Assembly (NCBI RefSeq): GCF_963855985.1
Contig: NC_087092.1
Span: 3,038,001-3,102,000 of the forward strand
Direction of reading: 5' to 3'
Length of the DNA: 64,000 nt
Source of the DNA: Ostrinia nubilalis
Taxonomy: Eukaryota; Arthropoda; Insecta; Lepidoptera; Crambidae
The translations under genes and the position numbers were made by a program. Shown here piece by piece: positions 1-62,297 of this stretch. How positions within the stretch are numbered: the first letter of the stretch is position 1; every line of letters starts with the position of its first letter. Below the pieces are notes generated by a model. That model saw only the letters and a list, made by a program, of their open reading frames with translations, had not been told where the DNA came from and did not search any database.

Positions 1-1400
1 AAATGACGTTTGGTTGGATATACGACCCAGATTATGGGAAAAATCCGAAATGTCAAAAAATCAAGATGGCGGCGGCGTGGGCGGCCATTTTGTGAAAAGT
101 TGAAAATTTCGAAATTTTGGAATTCATTTTTCGAGTACATGGCAACATTTTGGAAAGTCGAGTTGTATGAGGCGGTTGTGTGTCCTGTCGAGAGGTTTTG
201 CTTGGGTGAAGAAATTTCTCCAGTGTTGCCACACTTTGGGAGATTTGGTCCAAAAATGTCGAAAGTAGAAATAACGACTTCCGGTCAAAAATTTGGATGA
301 CGCCTCCTGCAAAGGGGTCGTGCAAATGACATTTGACCATTTTCATCTCGATCACCTGGCAACACTGAGAGCTATGGGGATAAGTATTTTTTTCGACATG
401 GGTGTCTTTAAAGTTAAGGACGGACAGAAGGAGATATGGCAGAAAAAATCCAAAAATGGGGTTTGGTCGGTTATACGACCCAGACTATGGGAAAAATCCG
501 AAATGTCAAAAATTCAAGATGGCGACCGAGTGAGCGGCCATTTTGTAAAAAGTTTCAGATTTCTGATTTTTCAAATGCATTTTTCGGGCAGTTGGCAACA
601 TTTGGGAAAGTCGAGTTGTATGGGGCGATTACGTAGTTTGTCAAGGAGTATCGTTTGGAAAAACTAAAATTTCCAGTGTTGCCATACTTTGGAAGATTTG
701 GTCCAAAAATGTAAAAAATGGAAATAACGACTTCCGGTCAGAAATTTGGATGACGCCTCCTGCAAATAGGTCAAACTAATGACATTTGACCATTTTTAGC
801 TCGATGACCTGGCAACACTGGGAGTTACGGAAACTCAAAGATTTGGGACATGGGTGGTTTTAAGGAATTGTTTTACGGGATTGGGTTAAGTTAGAAAAAA
901 AGTAAAAATGGGGTTCGGCGCGGAAAATGGTCCAGATTAAGGCAAAAATGCAAAATTTTGGAAATCCAAGATGGCCGCCAAGCGTTCACCCGTTTTCATA
1001 AAGGGACTAAATTCTCCATACAAATTGTATGCAGGGGGGCTAAGCTAACGTAGAAAAAGGCGAGGCCGAAGGCCGAGCGATTGTTTAAAGCCTGTGAGTC
1101 GCCATAGATTTATTTTTAATGCGTCAAAAAAGGACTAGAGCCCAGTGACAGACAGAAAAGCGAGGCCGAAGGCCGAGCGATGGTTCAAATCCCGAGAGTT
1201 ACCACAGTTAAACTTGTGTTGCATCAAAAAAGCAAAAGAGCCTTGCGACAAACGATAAACGCCCCGTGTAATTTTTGCGAGGCCGAAGGCCGAGCTCCGA
1301 ATGCGAGGCCGCAGGCCGAGCGCCGCGTAGGGCGAAGCCCGGAGCGGCCAGCATCGCAGATCTAGCTTTTGTAGCCCGCGTAGCGGGCGACCAAAGCTAG
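1..1400 (+). mobile_element. Helitron-like array, unit 1 (left-truncated by window)
   Basis: This is the 3' part of a Helitron-like unit. It ends with a hairpin (GCCCGC/GCGGGC stem) followed by the terminal CTAG at 1397-1400. The next base pair, TC at 1401, is the 5' end of the following unit. The segment matches 5097-6496 at a constant offset of 5096 bp with no difference seen on reading. No Rep/helicase coding region is visible, so the unit is non-autonomous as far as the window shows. Identification as a Helitron rests on the TC start, CTAG end and subterminal hairpin; a related rolling-circle family is possible. Confidence 0.65.
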
Positions 1401-4265
1401 TCTATATTATATAAAGCTCGATTACCACTGACTCACTCACTGACTGACTGATCAGGGGTATTTTTGGGGTATTTAGAGGGGAGAGGGGTAAAATTGTAAG
1501 TGTTTATCTCAAACTAGATTTTTTGACTGCCAGCTTTATCACATTTTTTGAACCAAAAAACAAAATGGCGGCATTTTTTGAGACACCAACTTTTTTGTCT
1601 TTGGTCCTGAATTTTTTCTTTTTTGGTGGTTGGTTGGGGTTGCCAAGGTGTGCTAAAAAAATTGAGAAAAAATTAGAAAAACAAAATGGCCGCGCCGCCA
1701 TCTTGGATTGAAAATGCGATTTCGAGGTGTTTTTAGGGAGGTGTCACTCCGAGATGCGCAATTGTTTTTGAAAATTTCTTTTGAGTATTTGTGACATGTA
1801 TAGTCTTCTTTAAAGCCTCATTCACAGATTATAAAAAAACAAGATGGCGGCTGAGCCGTCGGCCATTTTGTTGCGATCAAAAAAATCACAAACTTTGGTA
1901 GCAATTTTCCGGCAGATGGCGACACCAAAGTGGGGTACAATGTTCCGGGCGGTTGTTGGTCTGTTATTCGAGTGTTGCCATGAATCGGAAAAAACTACCA
2001 TTTTGGAAGAAAATTTTCCACCACGGCCCCGGATAGTAGAAAATGGAAATTTCCAGAAATTCCAAAAACTTGGTATGCAGTCTGGTGACATTTGGGGACC
2101 CGAATGACATTTCACCATTTTTATGAAAAAAGTCTGGCAACACTGAAAGTTATGGGGAAAAGTTTTTTTTGCGACATGGGTGTCTTTAAAGTTAGTGACG
2201 GACAGAAAGAATTATGGCAGAAAAAAAATAAAAATGACGTTTGGTCGCATATACGACCCAGATTATGGGAAAAATCCGAAATGTCAAAAAATCAAGATGG
2301 CGGCGGCGTGGGCGGCCATTTTGTAAAAAGTTGAAAATTTCGAATTTTTGGAATTCATTTTTCGAGTACATGGCAACATTTTGGAAAGTCGAGTTGTATG
2401 GGGCGGTTGTGTGTCCTATCGAGAGGTTTCGCTTGGGTGAAGAAATTTCTCCAGTGTTGCCATACCTTAGGAGATTTGGTCCAAAAATGTCGAAAGTAGA
2501 AATAACGACTTCCGGTCAAAAATTTGGATGACGCCTCCTGCAAAAGGGTCGTACAAATGACATTTGGCCATTGTCATCTCGATCACCTGGCAACACTGGG
2601 AGTTACGGGGAAAAGTATTTTTTTCGACATGGGTGTCTTTAAAGTTAAGGACGGACAGAAGGAGATATGGCAGAAAAAATCCAAAAATGGGGTTTGGTCG
2701 GTTATACGACCCAGATTATGGGAAAAATCCGAAATGTCAAAAATTCAAGATGGCGGCTGAGCGGGCGGCCATTTTGTAAAAAGTTTCAGTTTTCTGATTT
2801 TTCAAATGCATTTTTCGGGTAGTTGGCAACATTTGGGAAAGTCGAGTTGTTTGTGACGATTGTGTAGTTTGTCAAGGAGTATCGTTTGGAAAAACAACAA
2901 TTTCCAGTGTTGCCATACTTTGAGAGATTTGATCCAAAAATGAAAAAAATTGAAATAACGACTTTCGGTCAAAAATTTGGATGACGCCTCCTGCAAATAG
3001 GTCAAACTAATGACATTTGACCATTTTCATCTCGATCACCTGGCAACACTGGGAATTACGGGAACACAAAATTTTGTGACATGGGTGTTTTTAAGGCGTT
3101 GCTCCTCGGGACTGGGTGAAGTTAGAAAAAAAGTAAAAATGGGGTTCGGCGCGGAAAATGGTCCAGATTAAGGCAAAAATGCAAAATTTTGGAAATCCAA
3201 GATGGCCGCCAAGCGTTCACCCGTTTTCCTAAAGGGACTAAATTCTCCATACAAATTGTATGCAGGGGGCTTAGCTAACGTAGAAAAAGGCGAGGCCGAA
3301 GGCCGAGCGATAGTTTAAAGCCTGTGAGTCGCCATAGATTTATTTTTAATGCGTCAAAAAAGGACTAGAGTCCAGTGACAGACAGAAAGGCGAGGCCGAG
3401 CGGCCATTTTGTAAAAAGTTTCAGATTTTCGATTTTTCAAATGCATTTTTCGGGCAGTTGGCAACATTTGGGAAAGTCGGGTTGTATGGGGCGATTACGT
3501 AGTTTGTCAAGGAGTATCGTTTGGGAAAACAAAAATTTCCAGTGTTGCCATACTTTGAGAGTTTTGGTCCAAAAATGTAAAAAATGGAAATAACGACTTT
3601 CGGTCAGAAATTTGGATGACGCCTCCTGCAAATAGGTCAAACTAATGACATTTGACCATTTTCAACTCGATCACCTGGCAACACTGGGAGTTAGAGGAAC
3701 TCAAAGTTTTGGGACAAGGGTGATTTTAAGGAATTGTTTCACGAGATTGGGTGAAGTTAGAAAAAAAGTAAAAATGGGGTTCGGCGCGGAAAATGGTCCA
3801 GATTAAGGCAAAAATGCAAAATTTTGGAAATCCAAGATGGCCGCCAAGCGTTCACCTGTTTTCCTAAAGGGACTAAATTCTCCATACAAATTGTATGCAG
3901 GGGGCTTAGCTAACGTAGAAAAAGGCGAGGCCGAAGGCCGAGCGATAGTTTAAAGCCTGTGAGTCGCCATAGATTTATTTTTAATGCGTCAAAAAAGGAC
4001 TAGAGTCCAGTGACAGACAGAAAGGCGAGGCCGAAGGCCGAGCGATGGTTCAAATCCCAAGAGTTACCACAGTTAAACTTGTGTTGCGTCAAAAAAGCAC
4101 AAGAGCACAGTGACAGACAATAAACACCCCCTGTAATTTTTGCGAGGCCGAAGGCCGAGCTCCGAATGCGAGGCCGCAGGCCGAGCGCCGCGTAGGGCGA
4201 AGCCCGGAGCGGCCAGCATCGCAGATCTAGCTTTTGTAGCCCGCGTAGCGGGCGACCAAAGCTAG
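1401..4265 (+). mobile_element. Helitron-like array, unit 2 (2865 bp, complete)
   Basis: The unit begins TCTATATTATATAAAGC, a typical Helitron 5' end, and finishes with the 39-nt terminal hairpin and CTAG at 4262-4265. It contains ~450-bp internal sub-repeats and several GAGGCCGAAGGCCGAG motifs. It is ~630 bp longer than unit 3 because its right half is duplicated: 2765-3390 recurs at 3398-4020, joined at a GGCCGAGCG microhomology. It is visibly diverged from units 1 and 3, which match each other. No transposase-like reading frame is present. Confidence 0.65.
1844..3390 (+). repeat. ~450-bp internal sub-repeats of the Helitron units
   Basis: Blocks sharing the order ACGACCCAG, GGGAAAAATCCGAAATGTC, AAGATGGCGGC, GGCCATTTTG, TGGCAACA and GACGCCTCCTGC recur at about 453-bp spacing: 8 and 461, 2239 and 2693, 5104 and 5557. 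A more diverged block begins near 1844. The repeated AAGATGGC...GCCATTTT pairs are inverted relative to each other within each block. Confidence 0.7.
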
Positions 4266-6496
4266 TCTATATTATATAAAGCTCGATTACCACTGACTCA
4301 CTCACTCACTGACTGATCAGGGGTATTTTTAGGGTATTTAGAGGGGAGAGGGGTAAAATTGTTAGTGTTTGTTTTAAACTAGATTTTTCGACTGCCAGCT
4401 TTATTATACTTTTTGAACCAAAAAACAAAATGGCGGCATTTTTTGAGACACCAACTTTGTTGTCTTTGGTCCTGAATTTTTTCTTTTTTGGTGGTTGATT
4501 GGGGTTGCCAAGGTGTGCTAAAAAAATTGAGAAAAAATTAGAAAAACAAAATGGCCGCGCCGCCATCTTGGATTGAAAATGCGATTTCGGGGTGTTTTTA
4601 GGGAGGTGTCACTCGGAGATGCGCAATTGTTTTTGAAAATTTCTTTTGAATATTTGTGACATGTATAGTCTTCTTGAGAGCCACATTCACAGATTATCAA
4701 AAAACAAGATGGCGGCTGAGCCGTCGGCCATTTTGTTGCGATCAAAAAATTCCCAAACTTTGGTAGCAATTTTCCGGCAGATGGCGACACCGGAGTGGGG
4801 TACAATGTTCCGAGCGATTGTTGGTCTGTTATTCAAGTGTTGCCATGAATCGGAAAAAACTACCATTTTGGTAGAAAATTTTACACCACGGCCCCGGATA
4901 GTAGAAAATGGAAATTTCCAAAAATTCCAAAAACTTGGTATGCAGTTTGGTGACGTTTGGGGACCCGAATGACATTTCACCATTTTTATCAAAAAAGTCT
5001 GGCAACACTGAAAGTTATGGGGAAAAGATTTTTTTGCGACATGGGTGACTTTAAAGTTAGTGACAGACAGAAAGAATTATGGCAGAAAAAAAATAAAAAT
5101 GACGTTTGGTTGGATATACGACCCAGATTATGGGAAAAATCCGAAATGTCAAAAAATCAAGATGGCGGCGGCGTGGGCGGCCATTTTGTGAAAAGTTGAA
5201 AATTTCGAAATTTTGGAATTCATTTTTCGAGTACATGGCAACATTTTGGAAAGTCGAGTTGTATGAGGCGGTTGTGTGTCCTGTCGAGAGGTTTTGCTTG
5301 GGTGAAGAAATTTCTCCAGTGTTGCCACACTTTGGGAGATTTGGTCCAAAAATGTCGAAAGTAGAAATAACGACTTCCGGTCAAAAATTTGGATGACGCC
5401 TCCTGCAAAGGGGTCGTGCAAATGACATTTGACCATTTTCATCTCGATCACCTGGCAACACTGAGAGCTATGGGGATAAGTATTTTTTTCGACATGGGTG
5501 TCTTTAAAGTTAAGGACGGACAGAAGGAGATATGGCAGAAAAAATCCAAAAATGGGGTTTGGTCGGTTATACGACCCAGACTATGGGAAAAATCCGAAAT
5601 GTCAAAAATTCAAGATGGCGACCGAGTGAGCGGCCATTTTGTAAAAAGTTTCAGATTTCTGATTTTTCAAATGCATTTTTCGGGCAGTTGGCAACATTTG
5701 GGAAAGTCGAGTTGTATGGGGCGATTACGTAGTTTGTCAAGGAGTATCGTTTGGAAAAACTAAAATTTCCAGTGTTGCCATACTTTGGAAGATTTGGTCC
5801 AAAAATGTAAAAAATGGAAATAACGACTTCCGGTCAGAAATTTGGATGACGCCTCCTGCAAATAGGTCAAACTAATGACATTTGACCATTTTTAGCTCGA
5901 TGACCTGGCAACACTGGGAGTTACGGAAACTCAAAGATTTGGGACATGGGTGGTTTTAAGGAATTGTTTTACGGGATTGGGTTAAGTTAGAAAAAAAGTA
6001 AAAATGGGGTTCGGCGCGGAAAATGGTCCAGATTAAGGCAAAAATGCAAAATTTTGGAAATCCAAGATGGCCGCCAAGCGTTCACCCGTTTTCATAAAGG
6101 GACTAAATTCTCCATACAAATTGTATGCAGGGGGGCTAAGCTAACGTAGAAAAAGGCGAGGCCGAAGGCCGAGCGATTGTTTAAAGCCTGTGAGTCGCCA
6201 TAGATTTATTTTTAATGCGTCAAAAAAGGACTAGAGCCCAGTGACAGACAGAAAAGCGAGGCCGAAGGCCGAGCGATGGTTCAAATCCCGAGAGTTACCA
6301 CAGTTAAACTTGTGTTGCATCAAAAAAGCAAAAGAGCCTTGCGACAAACGATAAACGCCCCGTGTAATTTTTGCGAGGCCGAAGGCCGAGCTCCGAATGC
6401 GAGGCCGCAGGCCGAGCGCCGCGTAGGGCGAAGCCCGGAGCGGCCAGCATCGCAGATCTAGCTTTTGTAGCCCGCGTAGCGGGCGACCAAAGCTAG
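4266..6496 (+). mobile_element. Helitron-like array, unit 3 (2231 bp, complete)
   Basis: The unit starts with TCTATATTATATAAAGC at 4266, immediately after the CTAG of unit 2. It ends in the hairpin and CTAG at 6493-6496, followed by T, as expected for insertion into an AT target. Its last 1400 bp match unit 1. Small frames inside the unit are repeated in every copy but have no recognisable domain. Confidence 0.65.
6458..6496 (+). repeat. Helitron 3' terminal double-stem hairpin
   Basis: The outer arms CTAGCTTT/AAAGCTAG enclose the inner arms GCCCGC/GCGGGC, so the terminal CTAG is itself part of the outer stem. The same 39-nt structure closes unit 1 (1362-1400) and unit 2 (4227-4265). In Helitrons this hairpin acts as the rolling-circle termination signal. 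Confidence 0.7.
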
Positions 6497-6592
6497 TTAT
6501 TGTTTATAACCCTGAATAACATATAGGCTATAATTTATGACGATCTGTGACAAACTAAATTTCACGCGGGTGAAGCCGCGGGCAAAAGCTAG
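6497..6592 (+). mobile_element. Helitron 3' remnant flanking the array
   Basis: A different Helitron tail ends CCGCGGGCAAAAGCTAG at 6592, followed by T. It has the CGCGGGTGAAGCCGCGGG hairpin common in lepidopteran Helitrons. The unit array sits immediately upstream, suggesting it inserted into this older copy. Confidence 0.6.
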
Positions 6593-7895
6593 TTATCCAA
6601 TAATTCCTAAAACCTCTCTAAAACAATTCGATATTCCTAATAATTGAGTTGGCTTTCAATTTCAATTGAAATTCAAATAAATAACTTACTTACCTCCCCG
6701 AATCAACTGGTAATTTAAAAAATGAAAATTCGGTATTTAATTATGAGTTTAAGCAACCAAATACCGAACAATTATAATACGACTTTTTCTGTTCACTCAT
6801 TTTCGTCAATTTCGCAAAACAAAATAATATCACAGGCGGTTGACCGGCGCGTGACTCAAGCGAACCACAGCGAACGTGTGGCGAACGTCTGTCGCGCCAC
6901 GTCGCGCTCGCATTCGTCCAAGACAGTCTTGCTAGAGCGGTGTCTATGTGTGCGTGGCTCGAGCGCGTTTAGTATGGAGTTTGTCTTCTGTTATATTTTG
7001 TGTCACAAGTTTCTATTTTTCTGATGCAAGTTCCATCGCGATGTGAACATAAACTGTCACAGTGTCACGTATGACGCATCTTTTGAGCAAGGAGTTACCT
7101 CCTTCGAATAACTAGAATTTTAAAACTAGAATAACAATATTTTTCATGACAAGATAACTATCACGTAGTCATTCTACAATAGTGCTTAGAAAACTGTTAA
7201 GTATATAATACATGAAGATTCTATAAATATAAATTTCTAGCTCTTAGAAATAAGATCGAGTCCAAATACTAGACTTTTTTATATTGCCTGTATGCCTATG
7301 CATGTAATACTTAAACTATGTTATTGTTTGTAGATTTTGTGAAATAAATATTACAAAATATTAATCAATTTAAAGTTTCGTATTTAGGCTTGTGCGTGTT
7401 CTTCGGAATAAATTTGAGTAAAAGATAAAAATGGAAGTTACATTCAGCCACATTAATCTTTAATTACTTAATTAAGACGTAGATTGATGATTTTTCGCAT
7501 CGTAATAGTCATTTCCTTTTATATCTTACTAAAAAGGTTGACTACAAAGTTCAAGTTAATAATAAATAAATAAGTCATTTATTTTTCGCCATAATGGGCT
7601 ATAATCATACTTATTTACTTGTAGTTCAATCAGACAGAAGGAACAAACATTAATAATCTTACATCAATCCATAGTCACTAACGCCATCTATCGGTACGCT
7701 GTTTTTTTGTGATGTGATTAGTGCATACTATTTTCACTAGATGCCGCTTTATAAGACTTGTCTAGTCTTGGTAGTCGAATCAATTAAAAGGTAACTATGG
7801 CAACCAATAAGCAACATTGGGAATGTCAAATGCGTCTGTCAATGTCAGCCCTTGCGCCGTTTTGATGGCAATATTGAAGTGTAAGTATTGTCGGT
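6593..7895. other. Intergenic, downstream of paxillin
   Basis: No gene is recognised. A short GC-rich patch lies at 6830-6990 within an open frame (6722-7024) that has no known domain and is probably chance. The rest is AT-rich and featureless. Confidence 0.5.
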
Positions 7896-7901
7896 TTTAT
7901 T
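7896..7901 (-). terminator. Candidate poly(A) signal of full-length paxillin
   Basis: AATAAA on the minus strand lies about 315 nt after the paxillin stop codon at 8215. A further AATAAA occurs near 7578. The choice between them cannot be made from sequence. Confidence 0.45.
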
Positions 7902-8214
7902 GTGTTGTGTTACCTATGGCACTGATCAGCACTCCTAGACGAAGTAACATTCATGAAAAATTCAATTTAGTGACTGCTTCACAGAGCGAAGTAGTGTTAC
8001 GTTTTTGTACCCATAACACTCTTAACCTGCATGTCACGTGATGGAAAATGATTATCAGTTTTCAGGCAAGCTTCACCTAAAATTCTCAACCATAGAACTG
8101 GGTATCTTACCCTACCTCCAAAACACAACAATACGTAGGTGAAGAATTCTGTCACGAATGTTACCAGTCTAAGAGCGTAGGTTCTCGTATATCGTGATAT
8201 ATCTCACCAACCCT

Positions 8215-60465
<52,251 letters not shown>

Positions 60466-60900
60466 GGCAACTTCTTATCTGAACTTTTCAGTTTTAGCAC
60501 GATCACACTTAACACAGTAAATCAGAATTTTGCTTTTAATACTGCAAATCTATCATAAAAACTGAGCGGGAGAATACTAATTAGAAAATACTGAAACTAA
60601 AACAAAAATCGCAACAACCCAAGAATTTTTGGTGACGTTTTTTTGACATAATTAACATGTTGTCTATTTTGACATTTCTTTTCTAGTTCTTTTTGTTGGT
60701 ACCTGTGGTTGGCACTATTGGATTCATGTAAACATAAGTGCTGGAACCCAGAGCCGTAAAACAGCTAAAAAAAGTATTGATCGATCTGTCTTACTCTGTG
60801 GTCTTTCTCATCTGTCATAGTTGCTTTCGTCATCTTGTGTTTATAATTTGTTTAAAATTACGCCCTTCCTCTTATTGGATTCAAATACTTTCGAGTTATA
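60466..60900. promoter_or_regulatory. Divergent promoter interval paxillin/lin-7
   Basis: 435 bp separate the two start codons on opposite strands. It is AT-rich with no TATA box at a convincing position. A CTTATTGG (inverted CCAAT on the plus strand) lies 35 bp before the lin-7 ATG. Confidence 0.5.
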
Positions 60901-61497
60901 ATGAGCAGCACAGGGGAGCAATTGACCTTAGCTAGAGATATAAAAAGGGCTATTGAACTGTTGGAAAAACTTCAGCAAAGTGGAGAGGTGCCTGCAACCA
61001 AATTAGCTGCATTGCAGAAAGTGCTGCAGAGTGACTTCTTGAATGCTGTGAGAGAGGTTTATGAGCATGTTTATGAAACTGTGGATATCCAAGGGTCGGC
61101 TGATATCAGAGCCTCGGCTACGGCGAAGGCGACTGTGGCGGCATTCGCTGCAGCAGAAGGACATGCCCATCCTCGAGTTGTGGAACTCCCTAAGACCGAA
61201 GAAGGATTAGGATTTAACGTGATGGGTGGTAAGGAACAAAATTCACCCATCTACATATCCCGGATTATACCAGGTGGGGTCGCAGATCGCCATGGGGGTT
61301 TGAAAAGAGGAGACCAGTTGCTCTCTGTAAATGGAGTGTCTGTGGAGGGAGAAAACCATGAAAAAGCTGTTGAATTATTGAAACAGGCTGTTGGGTCAGT
61401 CAAGTTGGTTGTTCGCTACACACCAAAGGTGTTAGAAGAGATGGAAATGAGATTTGACAAACAGAGAACAGCCAGGAGGCGCCAAAACTACAATTGA
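60901..61497 (+). CDS. lin-7: Lin-7 / Veli scaffold protein, intronless
   Basis: The 198-residue protein matches the family's usual length. The L27 domain (about 10-65) includes [13 protein letters not shown] and [10 protein letters not shown] and pairs with the L27 of CASK/PALS-type MAGUKs. The PDZ domain (about 93-173) has the carboxylate loop GLGF at 102-105, and [20 protein letters not shown] forms the second helix region. The conserved tail is MEMRFDKQR. It organises receptors and channels at junctions and synapses. The reading frame is uninterrupted from start to stop, which may reflect intron loss or a functional retrocopy. An in-frame ATG at this position gives the known N terminus (MSS..LTLARDI). 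Confidence 0.96.
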   Translation: MSSTGEQLTLARDIKRAIELLEKLQQSGEVPATKLAALQKVLQSDFLNAVREVYEHVYETVDIQGSADIRASATAKATVAAFAAAEGHAHPRVVELPKTEEGLGFNVMGGKEQNSPIYISRIIPGGVADRHGGLKRGDQLLSVNGVSVEGENHEKAVELLKQAVGSVKLVVRYTPKVLEEMEMRFDKQRTARRRQNYN

Positions 61498-61716
61498 AGT
61501 CATTCCTCACAGCTTGTGTTCATTCAGTCATTGAATTTTATTAGTACTTAAGTAAAAGTAAAGGATCATTTAGATTAATATGTTATACAGTGTAATGTTA
61601 AACTTTTCTTGTTGTATTTTATTAAAATGTACTTATATTGCACATTTTTATTGTTATATTCATATTTTATTTGTAAGACATCAATATTAGAATGAAGTTA
61701 TTAATTCATCACATAA

Positions 61717-61722
61717 AATAAA
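61717..61722 (+). terminator. Candidate lin-7 poly(A) signal
   Basis: AATAAA lies about 220 nt after the stop. Another AATAAA is near 61963. The convergent gene's signal is at 61994-62010. Confidence 0.5.
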
Positions 61723-61993
61723 AATATTTCAGTTAAGAATATGAAAAGAAACATTTTGAAGTTATTGAATTAAATTCTATCACAAATGTATGCATTAGTC
61801 AGCCTTAGAAAATGATAAAATGATTGTTAGCATATTTATCTATTTCTAAAATTGATAGATAAGTTAAAATGCAAAAATGTGTAGCAAAATTTAGCATTAT
61901 TAATATTATTAGCACATTGATTTAGTTTATAAAATCTTGTCAGTATTCTAGAAATTCATCTGAAATAAAATGAATTTTGTAAAGTAATAATTT

Positions 61994-62010
61994 TTATTAT
62001 TTATTTATTT
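61994..62010 (-). terminator. Candidate PPIL2 poly(A) signals
   Basis: Overlapping AATAAA hexamers on the minus strand lie 55-70 nt after the PPIL2 stop. Confidence 0.5.
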
Positions 62011-62063
62011 TACATAGGTAATATTTACATTGAAAACATTCCACTTTATTCAGCAGTTTTTAA

Positions 62064-62297
62064 TTACCAGGAATCAAAACTACCAAACTTGTATTTGGGA
62101 TCTTTCTTAGGTTTTTTGGGTGGTGGTGCCTCTTGAGCCTTAGATTTGGTTGTTGATGCCAGTTCTTGTAGATTTAGGTATTTCCCAACTCCTTCCCTGA
62201 AGACCTTCAGTGGTTGTGTTGAAGCCTTTTTCGGTTTTACTCCTGGTCCTTCAGATTCAGCTTTTCTTTTTAATTCTTCAGCTCTTTCTATTGCAAG
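62064..62297 (-). CDS. Ppil2: PPIL2 last exon (Lys-rich tail)
   Basis: Phase 0 start after TTTTCAG; 77 codons plus TAA. It contains [15 protein letters not shown] and a basic, proline-rich stretch before the GSFDSW end. Confidence 0.9.
   Translation of the reverse strand, partial: LAIERAEELKRKAESEGPGVKPKKASTQPLKVFREGVGKYLNLQELASTTKSKAQEAPPPKKPKKDPKYKFGSFDSW

Noticed and set aside
1..6461. Many 60-124 residue frames recurring in the Helitron units
   Set aside because: Recurrence follows from DNA repetition; no transposase, Rep or helicase motifs.
6722..7024. 100-residue frame next to the Helitron array
   Set aside because: No domain and low-complexity content; its GC-rich core could be regulatory but gives no support for coding.
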